DNA from: Eupeodes corollae
Taxonomy: Eukaryota > Arthropoda > Insecta > Diptera > Syrphidae
Assembly: GCF_945859685.1 (NCBI RefSeq)
Contig: NC_079147.1
Span: forward strand, 81,646,315 to 81,710,314
Direction of reading: 5' to 3'
DNA length: 64,000 bases
Position 1 is the stretch's first letter, and every line of letters begins with the position of its first letter. Below the pieces are notes generated by a model. It saw nothing but the letters and a program-made list of their open reading frames with translations, was not told where the DNA came from and did not search any database. The position numbers were made by a program, and so were the translations under genes. Below are positions 40,300 to 51,409 of the stretch, piece by piece.

Positions 40300-42564
40300 C
40301 AAAATGTTTTCATTTCATTTCATTTGTTTGACAATAATGGCACGTACAGTAAGATTACATCTTTTATAGTACTCAGATATAATAGGTTTACAAATTTACA
40401 TAATTTAAATACAATTTGAGAGAATGAGATTTTATTAAAGTTAAAAGCAATTCTTTGTGATTGAAGGGAAAAGGGAGAGGATTGTGGTTGAATTGGGAGA
40501 GACGAAAAGTGAAGAAATATTACAGTTTTAAATCTTGTATAGTTAACAATTAATTTAATTGGAGATGGGAGCGAGCTCCAGAGTTTAACGGATGAAAAAT
40601 AAACGGGACGATTTCAGATAATTGCCGAGTTGAGGGGTAATGTTGATACTTCTAGCGGAACGGTTAAATGAGAGTTTGGTAAACAAATAAGACGGGGCCT
40701 TAATATGTATTACTTTATGTAAAAATATCCAGTTTCTTGAGTTTATGTATTGCTGCAGTGTGCAACCCAATATATTTTTAGATAATTCCGAAACATGGTC
40801 ATATCTACGTAACCCATAGACGTAACGGACAGCATCATTGAAAGCAACTTGCAGTTTTTGTTTAGATAGTGAATCCAGATCACCGTACACTATTTCAGCA
40901 TATGACATGAGGGGAACTATTTAAGCAATTATTAATTTACGTCGAATTTCAACAGGGGTAAAGTATGCTGAGGGCCAAAGTTTACGTAATCATCCACAAA
41001 TGCGACCAATGACATAATTAGTGTGTCTATGTGAAATTGGAATGACTAAGGTCTTGGAAGGATTTAAAAATAGGCCATTTGCAATGGACCACACATTAAT
41101 TTGGTTAAGATCCTCGTTGATGGAGAGGGACAGTTCATTGAGCTGATGAAAAGGCCTGGCAAGGTGGAGTTGAACATCATCAGCATACAGGTGAACCGAA
41201 GAGTGCGAACAACACGCAGGCAGATCATTGATGAAAATACAAAAGAGTATTGGACCAAGAATCGAACCCTGTGGGACTCCTTGCGTAACAGGTCTAAGAG
41301 CTGAAGATTTCCCCCCAGAAAAAACCCTTTGTGATCTGTCAGATAGATAGTCACCAATTAGCGAGCATGCCCGCTCACTGAAGCCAAAGAAGTTTACGAG
41401 TTTCCACTTTAGAATACTGTGATTCACTTTGTCAAAGGCCTTTGTAAAGTCGAGTAAGCAGAGGAGATTTATTTGACCCTTATCATAGTCCACCCTAACA
41501 TCTTCAAGAAGATTAGCCATTGCAGTAGAGCAGCTATGATTTGCTCTGAAACCCGATTGTTTTTCAAATAGCAAGTTGTTAAGTGAAATATGGCTTAAGA
41601 TCTGTTGCTGAATTATCTTTTCAAAGAACTTAGAGAGGCAAGGTAGGATGCTTATCGGTCTAAAATCAGTTTAGAATTAGAGTCACGCATCTTAACCGTA
41701 GGAAGAACTCTTGCAATTTTCTAAGAGCGAGGGAAAGTAGAAGTGACAATGCACCAGTTTATGATATGAGTTAAATGGGTTATAATTAGTGGAAGTATGA
41801 GTTTAACGAAACGAATAGGTACTCCATCATCCCCAACAGAGTCAGACTTGATAGCCTTCACACATTTTAGAATATCATCTTCATTAACAACATCAAAATC
41901 CTCCAGCCTAGGCACGTTGTTCAAGGAGTTAAATGTAGTATTTGCTTCAAAATCAGCAACAGAAACCGACTCACCAAGGAAATAATCATTGAGCTCATCC
42001 GGGTCCAGAGAACATTGAGCTCCTATATCTTTGCAGACACCAATTTTACTTAAGTTGCTCCATAGCTTTTTAGGTGGTAAAGAGGTATTCACTTTGGACG
42101 CATAATAGTTGATTTTGGATAATCGGATTATAGTTGTCGCTTGATTACGGGCTACAGTAAATGTTCTCCAGTTAACAGGTGTTGGTCTACGCTTCCATCT
42201 ACTATGTAAGAAAGATCATGATCTGAAATATCAAATGAAAGCTGATCTTACAGATGTACCAACGAGCCACGAGGAATCAGAGACTATGACTAGATCAAGA
42301 AGACTTGAAGAGCAATTAGAAGCAAAACGTGTTGGCTAACACTCTATACTAGAGTGTTTTTGCTTTTATCATTCAATGACTTCTTCAAATACACATTTCC
42401 ATTCTTATTGTGAACAGCAAAGAGTTGCTTTTTTCGTCTAAAAGCCAAAGCGCTGTTCAGGAGAAAACGAGTTAGTCTCGTCAGACTCTCATTTAAGTAG
42501 CAACTACTGTTGTTGCAGGAATCTATGCCAAGATCCAGCAAATGAAGTTTAGACGAATGCTTTT
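40300..42564 (-). mobile_element. 5'-truncated LINE, minus strand
   Basis: Relative of the intact LINE at 17.3-22.1 kb. On the minus strand it has the end of the endonuclease (SLLDLVIVSDS near 42280, then ISDHDLSYI), the pre-RT region (PKKLWSNLSKIGVCKDIGAQ), the RT and the 3' region, ending in an AAATG-type simple repeat (about 40310-40325). The truncated 5' end coincides with a perfect inverted repeat at 42535-42603. Confidence 0.82.
40585..42541 (-). pseudogene. LINE endonuclease/RT pseudogene
   Basis: The minus strand reads, in broken frames: LDLGIDSCNNSSCYLNESLT, IVSDS, SKIGVCKDIGAQCSLDPDEL, VKLILPLIITHLTHIINWCI, then RT motifs FEKQSGFRANHSCSTAM, CLLDFTKAFDKVNHSILKWK (motif A, about 41450), TQGVPQGSILGPILFCIFIN (motif B, about 41270) and HLYADDVQLHL (catalytic Asp pair, about 41195). 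The C-terminal YGLRRYDHVSELSKNILGCT follows. Stops near 41721 and 40990 and several frameshifts disable it, although the YADD is intact. Confidence 0.83.
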
Positions 42565-42603
42565 AATATCGCAAAAAGCATTCGTCTAAACTTCATTTGC
42601 TGG
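42535..42603. repeat. Perfect 30-bp inverted repeat with an 8-nt loop
   Basis: CCAGCAAATGAAGTTTAGAC begins the left arm (42535-42564). The right arm (42573-42603) is its exact reverse complement over 30 bp, with AATATCGC between. The left arm is LINE coding sequence (SSKLHLLDL on the minus strand); the right arm is an inverted copy of it outside the LINE boundary. Confidence 0.92.
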
Positions 42604-43773
42604 CCAGCTGACATCAGAACAGTGGTTTGCAAAAAGCAACTTTTTCACAAAAAGGATTGTATTTGAAATTTCATGGCATTCTACATTTAATTATATTCTA
42701 ACTTTAAATAGTTAAAAGAAAAATAATGACAAAATATGAAAAAAGTATATTTAAATAAAACAACAGAGTACCATTAAACCGAAATTTTTATTATTTCTTG
42801 TATATTTTATAAGTGAACTTTTGTAAATAATACATTCTTAAAAAATACGTGTTAATTATAATATTGTAGAAAAAATTAAAGGCATTGAATGTTCAAATTT
42901 AAAGGTTTTCTTTTTAAGGCTCACAAAACTATATATAGAACGAAGTTATGTGCAATATTTTGTTTTAAATTTAATTATGAAATGTGTTTTTTTGTTTTGG
43001 ACGTTTTACTGAAATGTTGACTTAAGGAATGATATGCATCTCTTCAAATACAAATTCGATTGGATGAAATGTATAACTATTAATTGTATTACTATTAACC
43101 AAGACCATGATCTTCAAAGAATCCTTGAGGTGTTTCATCCTGAAATTATTAAAATTTAAATAATATTTTAGTTTTTGATGTTCTTCTTTTATTAAAAGCT
43201 ACATAATGTACATGAAAGAAAAAAGCAGTTAAATTTAAGTTTTTTTTTTTTAAATATTCATTGCTACATACCTTTAGAATGATCCAAAAAGAAACTACTT
43301 TTTTTGTTTTGCGTTTTAGAATTTATTTTTAGAAATATAGTGAAAGCGGAAACTCACATTAAAGTGCACTTACTACCGTGATAGACAACCAATAGAAAGA
43401 AATCAACGAATAAAATGCAAGCAACTTTTGTGTCAACCTAAGGTTTTGTCCGTTGTCGTTAGTCGGAGATAAATAATTTCTAAAAAATTTGTAAACTAAA
43501 AATTAAATACAAACAAATTGTAATTTATTTCATTAAAGAAATCAGTAAATATTTAGTTGGGAAAACCGATAATATTATTTAAAAATCAAGGGAAATTTAT
43601 CAATATCTTCATGACTCTGTCTTGAAGTCAGTTTAAAAGTAAATAGACCCAAAATTAATTTCACTGCATTAAATTAACTTACTGAGTTCAAAATTTCAAA
43701 AGACTGCATTTAATGCCTTACTGACTTTCAAAATTGAGTTGTATTTAAAAATTCAAAGAAACTTCATCTAATT
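42604..43773. other. AT-rich non-coding DNA with a weak candidate small gene
   Basis: Mostly AT-rich. A minus-strand pair of consensus splice sites (donor AAAG|GTATGT at 43272/43271; acceptor TTTCAG ending at 43140) borders a 38-codon ATG frame, listed separately. Nothing else is supported. Confidence 0.35.
43022..43138 (-). CDS. Candidate short ORF downstream of a possible intron
   Basis: A minus-strand ATG right after a TTTTAATAATTTCAG acceptor starts a 38-codon frame (MKHLKDSLKIMVLVNSNTIN, ending EEMHIIP). A good donor lies about 130 bp upstream. The peptide is not recognised and there is no conservation evidence. It may be chance; the alternative frame DETPQGFFEDHGLG-stop could equally be a terminal exon. 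Confidence 0.15.
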   Translation of the reverse strand: MKHLKDSLKIMVLVNSNTINSYTFHPIEFVFEEMHIIP

Positions 43774-44290
43774 GGCTGCGTTCAAACTAGTGTTGGATAG
43801 GCTTTCCTATTAACATAGTTGGATACCTAAATTGAAACTTTTGAGTTCCAGCTATTGAAAAAATTTAGATTTTGAGGCTCAAAACAATTGTAAAACAATT
43901 TTTGAACGCATATTTTTGATAATTTAACCAAGAAAAATACAAAATTTAAATCAATTTTCAGGCTTCTTCAACTTCACCATAATGTTGAATCAGCTGTTCT
44001 GTCAAATACTCATCCGCTTTTTCATCCAAGATGTTCTAAAGCACTAATGACATGAGCACGACCAACGAATGAACTACTATTCTTCGATTTTGACATTTCT
44101 ATCACATTTCTATCTATTTTTAATTCGTGCCGAATGAACCAAAACAAGAAAGATTTTTTTAGGTTAAGTACGCGCGATTATTTTATTCGTTGCGAGTGTG
44201 AATAATGTGAAACGCGAAAAAATTTTGACAGTTCGTATCAACTACAATTTTTTTCGCGACGAATAAATTTGTTTTTTCAAATAGAAACTA

Positions 44291-45925
44291 CAGTTGTGTT
44301 CATAAAAATTTAGATTACCAATTATTTAAATAAAGGAAATTCTTACAAAAAAAATTAACATATTACTTGCATCTAACGATCTTTCGTTTTCATAGATACT
44401 TTTAGCTTGAAGTTATACTCTACTTCTCTCGGTGAACACACATTATTTCAAACTCTCTGGATATAGAGTGTTCATAACAATAGCAGTGCTCTTGATTTTA
44501 TAAGTAAAAAGTGTTAAAAATTAATTTTTTTTATTTTTCGATAAGTGAATATTTCACTATTAAAAGTTTTAAGTATTAGTAACACACTAGTACACATATA
44601 CAAAATTAATAAATATTAGCTCAAAAATGAACAATGCGACGGTCAAGACCTTGCACCGAAGAAATTCGAAAATTTGTTCGAAAACTGTGTTTGGAGGGAA
44701 AAACCTACCAAAATATTCAAGACATCCTAGGCTGCTCAGCAAAAATGGTCAGTAAAGCCTTAAAATGGCTAAATAAACCAAAAACGGGAGACCCAAAAAG
44801 GATGACTACTGAAAGAACTGACAGAAAAATTGTTCAGCTAACAAAACAGATCCCTACCATAGGCTCTTGGAAAATAAGAAATGGGCTTCAACTGTCTGTT
44901 AGCGCTGTCACATTACGAAGACGTCTTTTGAAGCGAAGTTACCAGCCTGTAGTCCACCTAGGTACTATTCTTGACGAAAAGGCATGTGGCCAAGAGAATG
45001 GAGTTTGCCAAAGTGCATAGAGAATGGGCAAAAGAGCAATAGAGCAATGTTCTGTGGAGCGATGAAAACAAAGTCGTCTTTTTTGGTTCCAAGGATCGTC
45101 GAGAATATGTGAGAAGACCCCATAATGCAGCAAACGATTCACGGTACACTTTAAAAACAGAGAAGCATGGTGGAGGAAAAATTATGATATGTGTTTGTTT
45201 CTCATACTACAGGGTCGGTCCTATTTATCCCATCGGGGGTATAATTGATGCAAACGAGTATGTGAAAATGACCGAGGAGGTTATGTTACCCTATGCTGAA
45301 GAGGAAATGCCGTTGGTTTGGGTATACCAACAAGACTATGACCCAAAGCATACGACAAAAAATGCAAAATCCTGGGTTGCGCAGAAGAAGTTATCCGTTA
45401 TGGAGTGGCCCGTTCAATCCCCCGACCTTATCCCCTTCGAAAATTTATGGAGGGATGTTAAGAACGCAGTTCATATATTAAAACCCAAGAATTCGAAAGA
45501 ATTTTGGGAAGCAGTGCGTGATTCGTGGAACGCAATACCAATCGAGATGTGTCAGGTTTTAGTGGACTCGATGCCACGTAGATGCGAAGCAGTCATAAAA
45601 AACAATGGTTTTTCAACAAAGTACTAATTGTAAGCTAACATTATTTGTATACTTTTATATAACTTATTACAGTTTTTCTTACTCCTTAAGTAATTAATCT
45701 AGTTTTTTGTCATGCACTGCTGTTTTTATGAACAGCCATATATTTAAAAAACGGTTTTTTACTGTGACGAAACTAACGGTACAAATCGATAATACTTATT
45801 TTCTGTTATTTTGAATAAAATATTTTAGTTTATTATTAGAAGTTTAATGAAACATTTTATAACGTTGATATTGAAGGCCTTTTTGTTTTATTTGGAGAGC
45901 ACTGCTATTTTTATAAACACAACTG
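44291..45925 (+). mobile_element. Tc1-like transposon, IR/DR type
   Basis: Outer repeats CAGTTGTGTTCATAAAAAT and ATTTTTATAAACACAACTG (one mismatch), flanked by TA at 44289-44290 and 45926-45927. Inner repeats with the same TGTTCATAA-x-A-TAGCAGTGC core lie at about 44468-44492 and 45712-45737. The element is 1635 bp and carries a frameshifted transposase. Confidence 0.93.
44634..45627 (+). pseudogene. Tc1-like transposase, one frameshift
   Basis: ATG at 44634: MRRSRPCTEEIRKFVRKLCL, HTH GKTYQNIQDILGCSAKMVSK, GDPKRMTTERTDRKIV and VSAVTLRRRLLKRSYQPVVH. Near 44960 the frame shifts; the natural continuation FLTKRHVAKRMEFAKVHREW is in another frame and contains one stop before VLWSDENKVVFFGS (first Asp, about 45050). 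From 45109 it is open again: TLKTEKHGGGKIM, VYQQDYDPKHTTKNAK (second Asp), PDLIPFENLWRDVK (Glu) and the family ending PRRCEAVIKNNGFSTKY. All three catalytic residues survive, so inactivation is recent. Confidence 0.88.
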
Positions 45926-46084
45926 TATATTGCTATCATTTGTTAAGAATTTGTGTGGAAATATGTCTTTAAACGTATATAAACTCATATTTTGTAATTC
46001 ATTCGTCGTTTGTTGGTCGCGCTCATGTAAATAGTCCTTAAAACAGCTGCCGGATACTCTATCTATCTAAGATTGAACGCAGCG

Positions 46085-46443
46085 ATTAACTTCAAATGTC
46101 AATTGACTTTTTGAATTGACTTCATTTCGTGACTTTTAAAAATGATTTAACTTTTATGTTAAAAGTCAATGTTATTTTGGAAGTCAAAAGTACAACCACT
46201 AAAAGACTTTAGTTTTTACAGCTCTGTCAAAGCCATAGTAAGTTTCGTAATTTGCTGCTTCTTTTTTCATTGGGTTTCTGTAGACGAGATTTTGATTGTA
46301 GGGCTTTTAAAAAAGTTCATATTTTTGCTATTTCAAAATGCTTAGAATGGAATCCCTGTGGAACTTATAAAGAGAGTTTTTTTAGGCGTATAGTTTACAA
46401 TCTGGAAATACTTTTTTCGGAGTTAATCTTTTTGAATATAGTA
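46085..46443. other. Non-coding DNA
   Basis: Short AAAAGTCAA/TTGACTTTT motifs in both orientations (46105-46190) form weak hairpins. No gene seen. The 120-aa frame starting at 46252 is homologous to a transposase only in its middle part. Confidence 0.3.
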
Positions 46444-46610
46444 ACTACTGAACAACGTTTGCAAATCGTGAACATTTATTATCAAAATGATGGTTCGGTT
46501 CAATGTATTGAAGGGAATTTTCGGTGCGAGCGCATTACACTCAACGAAATAATGATAAGGACAAACAAAAAACAATGCTTTCCGTCTGTTTTTATGAAAA
46601 ATTACTATCA
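46444..46610 (+). pseudogene. Mariner-like transposase N-terminal fossil
   Basis: TTEQRLQIVNIYYQNDGSVQ (46445 on) matches the N-terminal HTH signature of the insect mariner-like family also found at 16320 (QR-x-x-IV-K-x-x-YQN). The following residues degrade quickly. Only this short part is recognisable. Confidence 0.5.
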
Positions 46611-46804
46611 ATGAATGGCAACCCTTTTGTTTGATTTTATATTTTTATAAAATAATATTTTTATATCAATAATTTATTGATCTTTATTACGATACGAAAA
46701 AATTATAAGGCTAAGTGATTGTATTTCAGAATCAGTATAAAAAAGGACCAGCAATAAGAAAATCTTCAGATAAAAATAATTTGAAAATCACGTAAATAGA
46801 TTAA

Positions 46805-47250
46805 ATTTATTAGAATAAAACCATTATCCGAAGAAGAGCGGGATCTTGTTACCAAGAACAGAGAAAGACACCTAGCCAAATCGGTGGCATACTTTCAAGA
46901 AGTAAATCTCTTTTCTTAAAGCTGAGTTAAAATTATGGAATTAATGAAATTCAGGTAAAAAACTTAATTAACCTGGGGAGAAATCAAACGTCTAACCGTT
47001 GATGAATCGATAAGTCGTTCAACTTTTTCACATTTTAAACCTCAATGTGGCGGGTGTGACAAGTTTTGAAAGGTGTAAAAATATTGAATAAATCTCGTCA
47101 AAAAGCGAACAGATTGTCTTTAGCTGAAAAGTATCAATTTTTTCGAATAAGATAAAATTGAGGAGGCTAGACGGTTGTAAACCATTTCGGCATGATAAAC
47201 GAATCGAAAAGCAGCATAGAAATACTCGCAAGTTTGAAGGATGTACGTTG
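46805..47250 (+). pseudogene. Fragments of helix-turn-helix transposase domains
   Basis: KPLSEEERDLVTKNRERHLA then, after a frame change, KIGGILSRSKSLF (46820-46920) resembles a Tc1-type HTH start. LSLAEKYQFF and HFG, SKSSI (47115-47210) resemble a pogo-type HTH. Both are very short and broken; the assignments are weak. Confidence 0.3.
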
Positions 47251-47689
47251 ACGGTTTGGTTTGCCACAAGCCGCTGTTTCTAGTAAAAAAAATTCTCAAA
47301 AATATACGGATGAAATATTTGCTACGGAATGTATCTTTCGCGCTTCTTTAATGCTGCTATTTATGTTTCAACACCCGTACCCTATTTAAATCGATTGGGC
47401 AATTATAATACAAAACGTTTTTAAATAGACCTTTTATTTTACACTTTAAATTATTGGACAATAGTTGTTCTAGGAGAGTCAGCTAAAATTAATATGTGTC
47501 AAATAAAATCATTAGTAATTTCAATATCACGATGTCTAACAGATCTAATTTTCCATAGTTTTGTTTTTCCTTATAGGTTTAGTTGTAAAGATACTAAAAG
47601 TAAAATTAGTTTGCTAAAATCCAATAATAAATAAATAAAAAAAAATCGTATATTGTGTGTGTACTTATCATTAAAAATGAGTTTAAATT

Positions 47690-47800
47690 TCTTCTCCGAC
47701 GAAATTTAAAATTTTTCGCTACAAAGTTAGTGCATGCTGATTTTGACGTTTCACAATCAGCTACTCGGTAAGGACTCAAGAATTCAAAATTAAATTAATC
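47690..47800. repeat. Inverted repeat arm, left (partner at 51015-51110)
   Basis: GTTTCACAATCAGCTACTCG is matched in reverse complement by CGAGCAGCTGATTGTGAAAC at 51046-51065. Similarity extends over roughly 100 bp, including GCTACAAAGTTAGTGCATGC and GGTAAGGACTCAAGAATTCA. It could be long terminal repeats of a 3.4-kb element or two inverted copies of a short repeat. Confidence 0.6.
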
Positions 47801-47839
47801 GTTCGCTAATTAAATACAAATATAAATATTAACTACTCA

Positions 47840-48930
47840 AAAAATGTTTGTTATTCATTTCTTCGCGATTGAAGGCGATTACAGTGTCGGTCGGGTTCTT
47901 GACGCCATTTGGATACTGAAAACGCAATTGGAGCGGTTAACATGCTGGAGCAAGGAGTGTTTAAACGGCTGTTGCAAATCGAACCGCTGTGTTCCGGAGA
48001 GCTATTCAAAACGTGTAGGGAAGCTTCAGGAAACCGGAAGTGTAGCAAAGAGACCAGGATTCGGAAGAGTTCGAGCAACAACTCAACAAAGAAGACCGGT
48101 ACATTCGAATAACTGTACTTCTGGAGAGTACTGTAACCTCCCGGGCTTTCAAAATCAACTGTGGCAGTCAACTGGCACTCCAGTCAGCGATCAAACCATT
48201 CGCAATCGACTGCACGAAGATAGTCAACGTTCCAAAGTGCATATTATTCGGTCAAAACTTAGACTGGTCAAGCGGGCTGTGTGATTAAAGTACGTCCGTG
48301 AGCGTACAAGCTTTTCACTTTTATGAATGACTATGAACAACTGGAGGTCTATACTCTTTATAGATGAATGCAAATTCAAATTCTATATTGAGTGATAATA
48401 AACTAGTACGAGTGTGGAGAAGGGCAGGTGGACGTTTTATTGACCCGTCCATGCACGGAAGTGAATGATTTGAGGGCTCCAGTGTTAATGTATGGGCTAA
48501 AATAAGTTTTCTAGGCAGAACAAAGCTGATTATCCTGGATGAGGGCACCGTTACCGCTGCCAGTTACATTTGTTGTGATCCCATTTTCCCAGACATGGAC
48601 ATGGGTTTGTTCTTATGTAAGACAATGCTCGCCCACATACGGCCGCCTGTATCACACAAACAGCTCTTTCTGAGTCCAATGTTATACTTTTACCATGGCC
48701 AGAAAAGAACCCAGACATCAATCTCGTAGGGCATTTGTGGGACCAGTTAAAAAGAAAGTGTCAAGGAAAACCATAGCAGTGTCAACAATAAACAAGAGCT
48801 CATAAACGCGTTAAGCCTTTTCGGAGCGTATACCCGACGAAAATGTAATGCATCTGATCGAGAGCGTAACAGATGGGCTTGTACAGAGCATACGGAGTAG
48901 AGAAGATCCTACTGGCTACTACGCAAAAGA
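47840..48930 (+). pseudogene. Decayed Tc1-like transposase (Tcb1-like)
   Basis: In changing frames: GSVAKRPGFGRVRATTQQ, YIRITVLLESTVTSRA, GTPVSDQTIRNRLHEDSQRS, KVHIIRSKLRLVKRAV, then FIDECKFKFYI (first Asp region, about 48355), RVWRRAGGRFIDPSMHGSE, SSVNVWAKISFLGRTKLIIL, and a C-terminal remnant LIESVTDGLVQSIRSR. At least five frame breaks. Terminal repeats not identified. Confidence 0.72.
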
Positions 48931-49710
48931 AAAGAACAAGAAAGTTACTTTTTTTTTCAATTTTCCTATAAAATGGTTTTTTTTTCAGTGTAACTTGTAT
49001 ACAAATTTTTTTTCCGTGTTAAAAGTGTGTACACTATTACTTAATACTTAGCTGAAACCAATTTATTTTTCAGGTGCAAGCCAAAACACTTTGTTGGCCC
49101 TATTTTGTTTTGATTAGTTTATATATATTTCATTTGATTTTATTTAACTAGCTTAATGAACGCGCCCAATGAGTCAGGAAGAATTTTAATTGTCGTGTGT
49201 GTCAAAGAGGTCTTAGCGTTTCGTGAATACAATTTTTGTAAGATAGTCCCGGTTATAATTCGTATTTTCGGTCTGCACTTTTTAAAGTTTATTTGTTAAG
49301 AGTAAAACGAAAATTTTGAGCATGTTCAAAAAGTTACCCGAAACGTAAAGGGTGCTCCAAGATTTGAATTTTGCGTCTTTTAAGCTGCTTTAAGGCGGTT
49401 TGTAGCAGAAATTATCCTATTCTCAAGCTCTCAATACGCGATTGGCTTAAAAAAAATTCAAAAGTAAATTAAGTTAAATAAACAGTTTTTTTGTCAGTTA
49501 TTCTATTTTTTCAATATCGAAATTGATCGAGTTTCTACGCAATTTGTCGGTTCAAAAAGAAGAAAAAAGTCTAGGAGAAAAACCTCGCGCAGCAGACACA
49601 TACTTCAAGTCGAAGAACTTTCCGAACCAACAACAAGCGAACAATGTTACAATATGAAAGCTAACAATTTGAGTTAATTTAAAAATAGACAGTAGACAGA
49701 ACAACACATT
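48931..49710. other. AT-rich non-coding DNA
   Basis: No gene or recognised element. Confidence 0.4.
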
Positions 49711-50241
49711 GGCTGCGTTCAATCTCAGACAGATAGGGTATCCGGATACGTTTTTGTAATATAAGTAAATATATATTAATGTTGTGGAAATAAATAAAGC
49801 TAACTTTTTTGTTTTTATGTACATATAAAAGCAGACAGCTTGTGGAGCTATGTACAAGCAAATAAGGTCGCTGAAAGGAAAGGTAAGTTATTCTTTCAGA
49901 TGATTCAAAACCCCAAAGAAGAACTACTCTATTCCCTTTTTTAAGGCAGAAATAGAAAGGACCAGCTCCGAGACCTAAAACCCCTGCGAAGAACACGGGT
50001 CAATTTTTGATGGGATAATGGTTAAAATTTACCTCAACGAGGCACAAGTTAGTGACACCGAAACAATAAGTTCCCTTGTGCCATCCTCTGGGTTCTATCC
50101 GAGTTTATGTACTAAATTGTCAATTCAACATCGTAGTATTTTTTGACAGCTATCTCAATACAGTTATCCAACTCGTTCAACAAGGTATCTAAAAATCCAG
50201 ATGTCCAAGATACCCTATTCAACACAAGATTGAACGCAGCC
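49711..50241 (+). mobile_element. GGCTGCGTTCAA-ended inverted-repeat MITE
   Basis: Starts GGCTGCGTTCAATCTCAGAC and ends AAGATTGAACGCAGCC, flanked by ATT at 49708-49710 and 50242-50244. At 531 bp it is non-coding. Its sub-terminal sequences (GATAGGGTATCCGG on the left; AACTCGTTCAACAAGGTATC near the right) recur at 43774-46084, 59371 and 61689. Confidence 0.7.
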
Positions 50242-51409
50242 ATTTTCATTGTTAAGAAATATTTTAAAACAGATGCTTGTTTTTTTCGATACAAATCACG
50301 TCTGTCACTTTTATGAATCCCGAAAAATTGTATCACGAAATTTACTACGAACTTATTGTAATAGTTTGCTCGGGATTCGTAAAAGTTTCGATGGAATTCT
50401 TGGTAGGGCTGAATATCTCCAGCAATGAAACTGACTCTCGTATTGCCTGTTAAATGCAAAAATTTTCAAATGAAACGTTCAGAGTACCCCCAAGAAACAT
50501 ATTTATACACAACGGTTGATTGTTTTGTGCGGATTTTGGGTTAATCGACAATTGCTCGACTTCTAATTAAAAACCATGAGTTGAATCGGTGATAAGTTAT
50601 TGTTCCGTTTCTGATAGTCAAATTCACTATCACAGAGCTTTCCATCTGTGTAAAATGGTTTAACTCAATTTACTACAAAGCTAGTCAATCCGGAACAGTT
50701 ATAATAATGACAAAAAAAATAAATATATAAAATAAGAAACAGTTGTTGGATGCTGCCGCCACGAATAGCTTAGAACGCTACCCTATGTCGTCTTTCGTTA
50801 AATATTTTATGTAATTGAATTAATGTGTTATAAAGATTGTTAAGAAACTGAAGGTGACAAAAGGTCACGAATAAAAGAATTATTACTTCTATTCAAAACT
50901 TTAAAGAGTATGTTTCTTTTTTTTTATTTTTCATTTTTGCATTTGGAATTTATTTGAATAATTTAGTAACTAACCTTTAGAGTTTTAGCACAAAACAGTT
51001 GTGTTTTCAGAACTTTAAATTAATTTTAAATTCTTGTATCCTTACCGAGCAGCTGATTGTGAAACGACAAAACCAGTGTGCATTCACTTTGTAGCCGAAT
51101 TTTGTACTACTTTTATAGTTAGATTTAGCCAATTAGAATCCCTTGACGTGAATGCGACCTATTTTCTAGTCTTTTGAGTAAACGTCTGCTAACTCTTTTC
51201 ACATAGGGACAGAAACTTCATATTTTTAGGAAAATTAGTAGAACATATTTGTTGTGACACCTTTTGAGCTATCAAATTGACTATCACCTAACATGTATCA
51301 AATTAATCTATTTTGACAATCATTTATCAAAAATCACTTAATCCGATTCCACCCTAGCATTTTCTGTCAAAATTACATTTTGTATTAATTATGAGACACC
51401 TTTTATGTA
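50242..51409. other. Non-coding DNA including the right inverted-repeat arm
   Basis: Includes the right partner (51015-51110) of the arm at 47690-47800. No gene seen. Confidence 0.4.

Larger units (their letters stand above)
43774..46084 (-). mobile_element. GGCTGCGTTCAA-ended inverted-repeat element (hosts a Tc1)
   Basis: Left end GGCTGCGTTCAAACTAGTG, right end CTAAGATTGAACGCAGC (last base changed), flanked by ATT on both sides (43771-43773, 46085-46087). Without the Tc1 element inside (44291-45925) it is about 0.66 kb and non-coding. It is the same family as 49711-50241 but in the opposite orientation: its left end matches that element's right end. Superfamily unknown; a 3-bp duplication would fit PIF/Harbinger or similar. 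Confidence 0.6.

Noticed and set aside
46252..46614. 120-codon frame as a host gene
   Set aside because: Only the middle part resembles a mariner-like HTH; the flanking residues look random.
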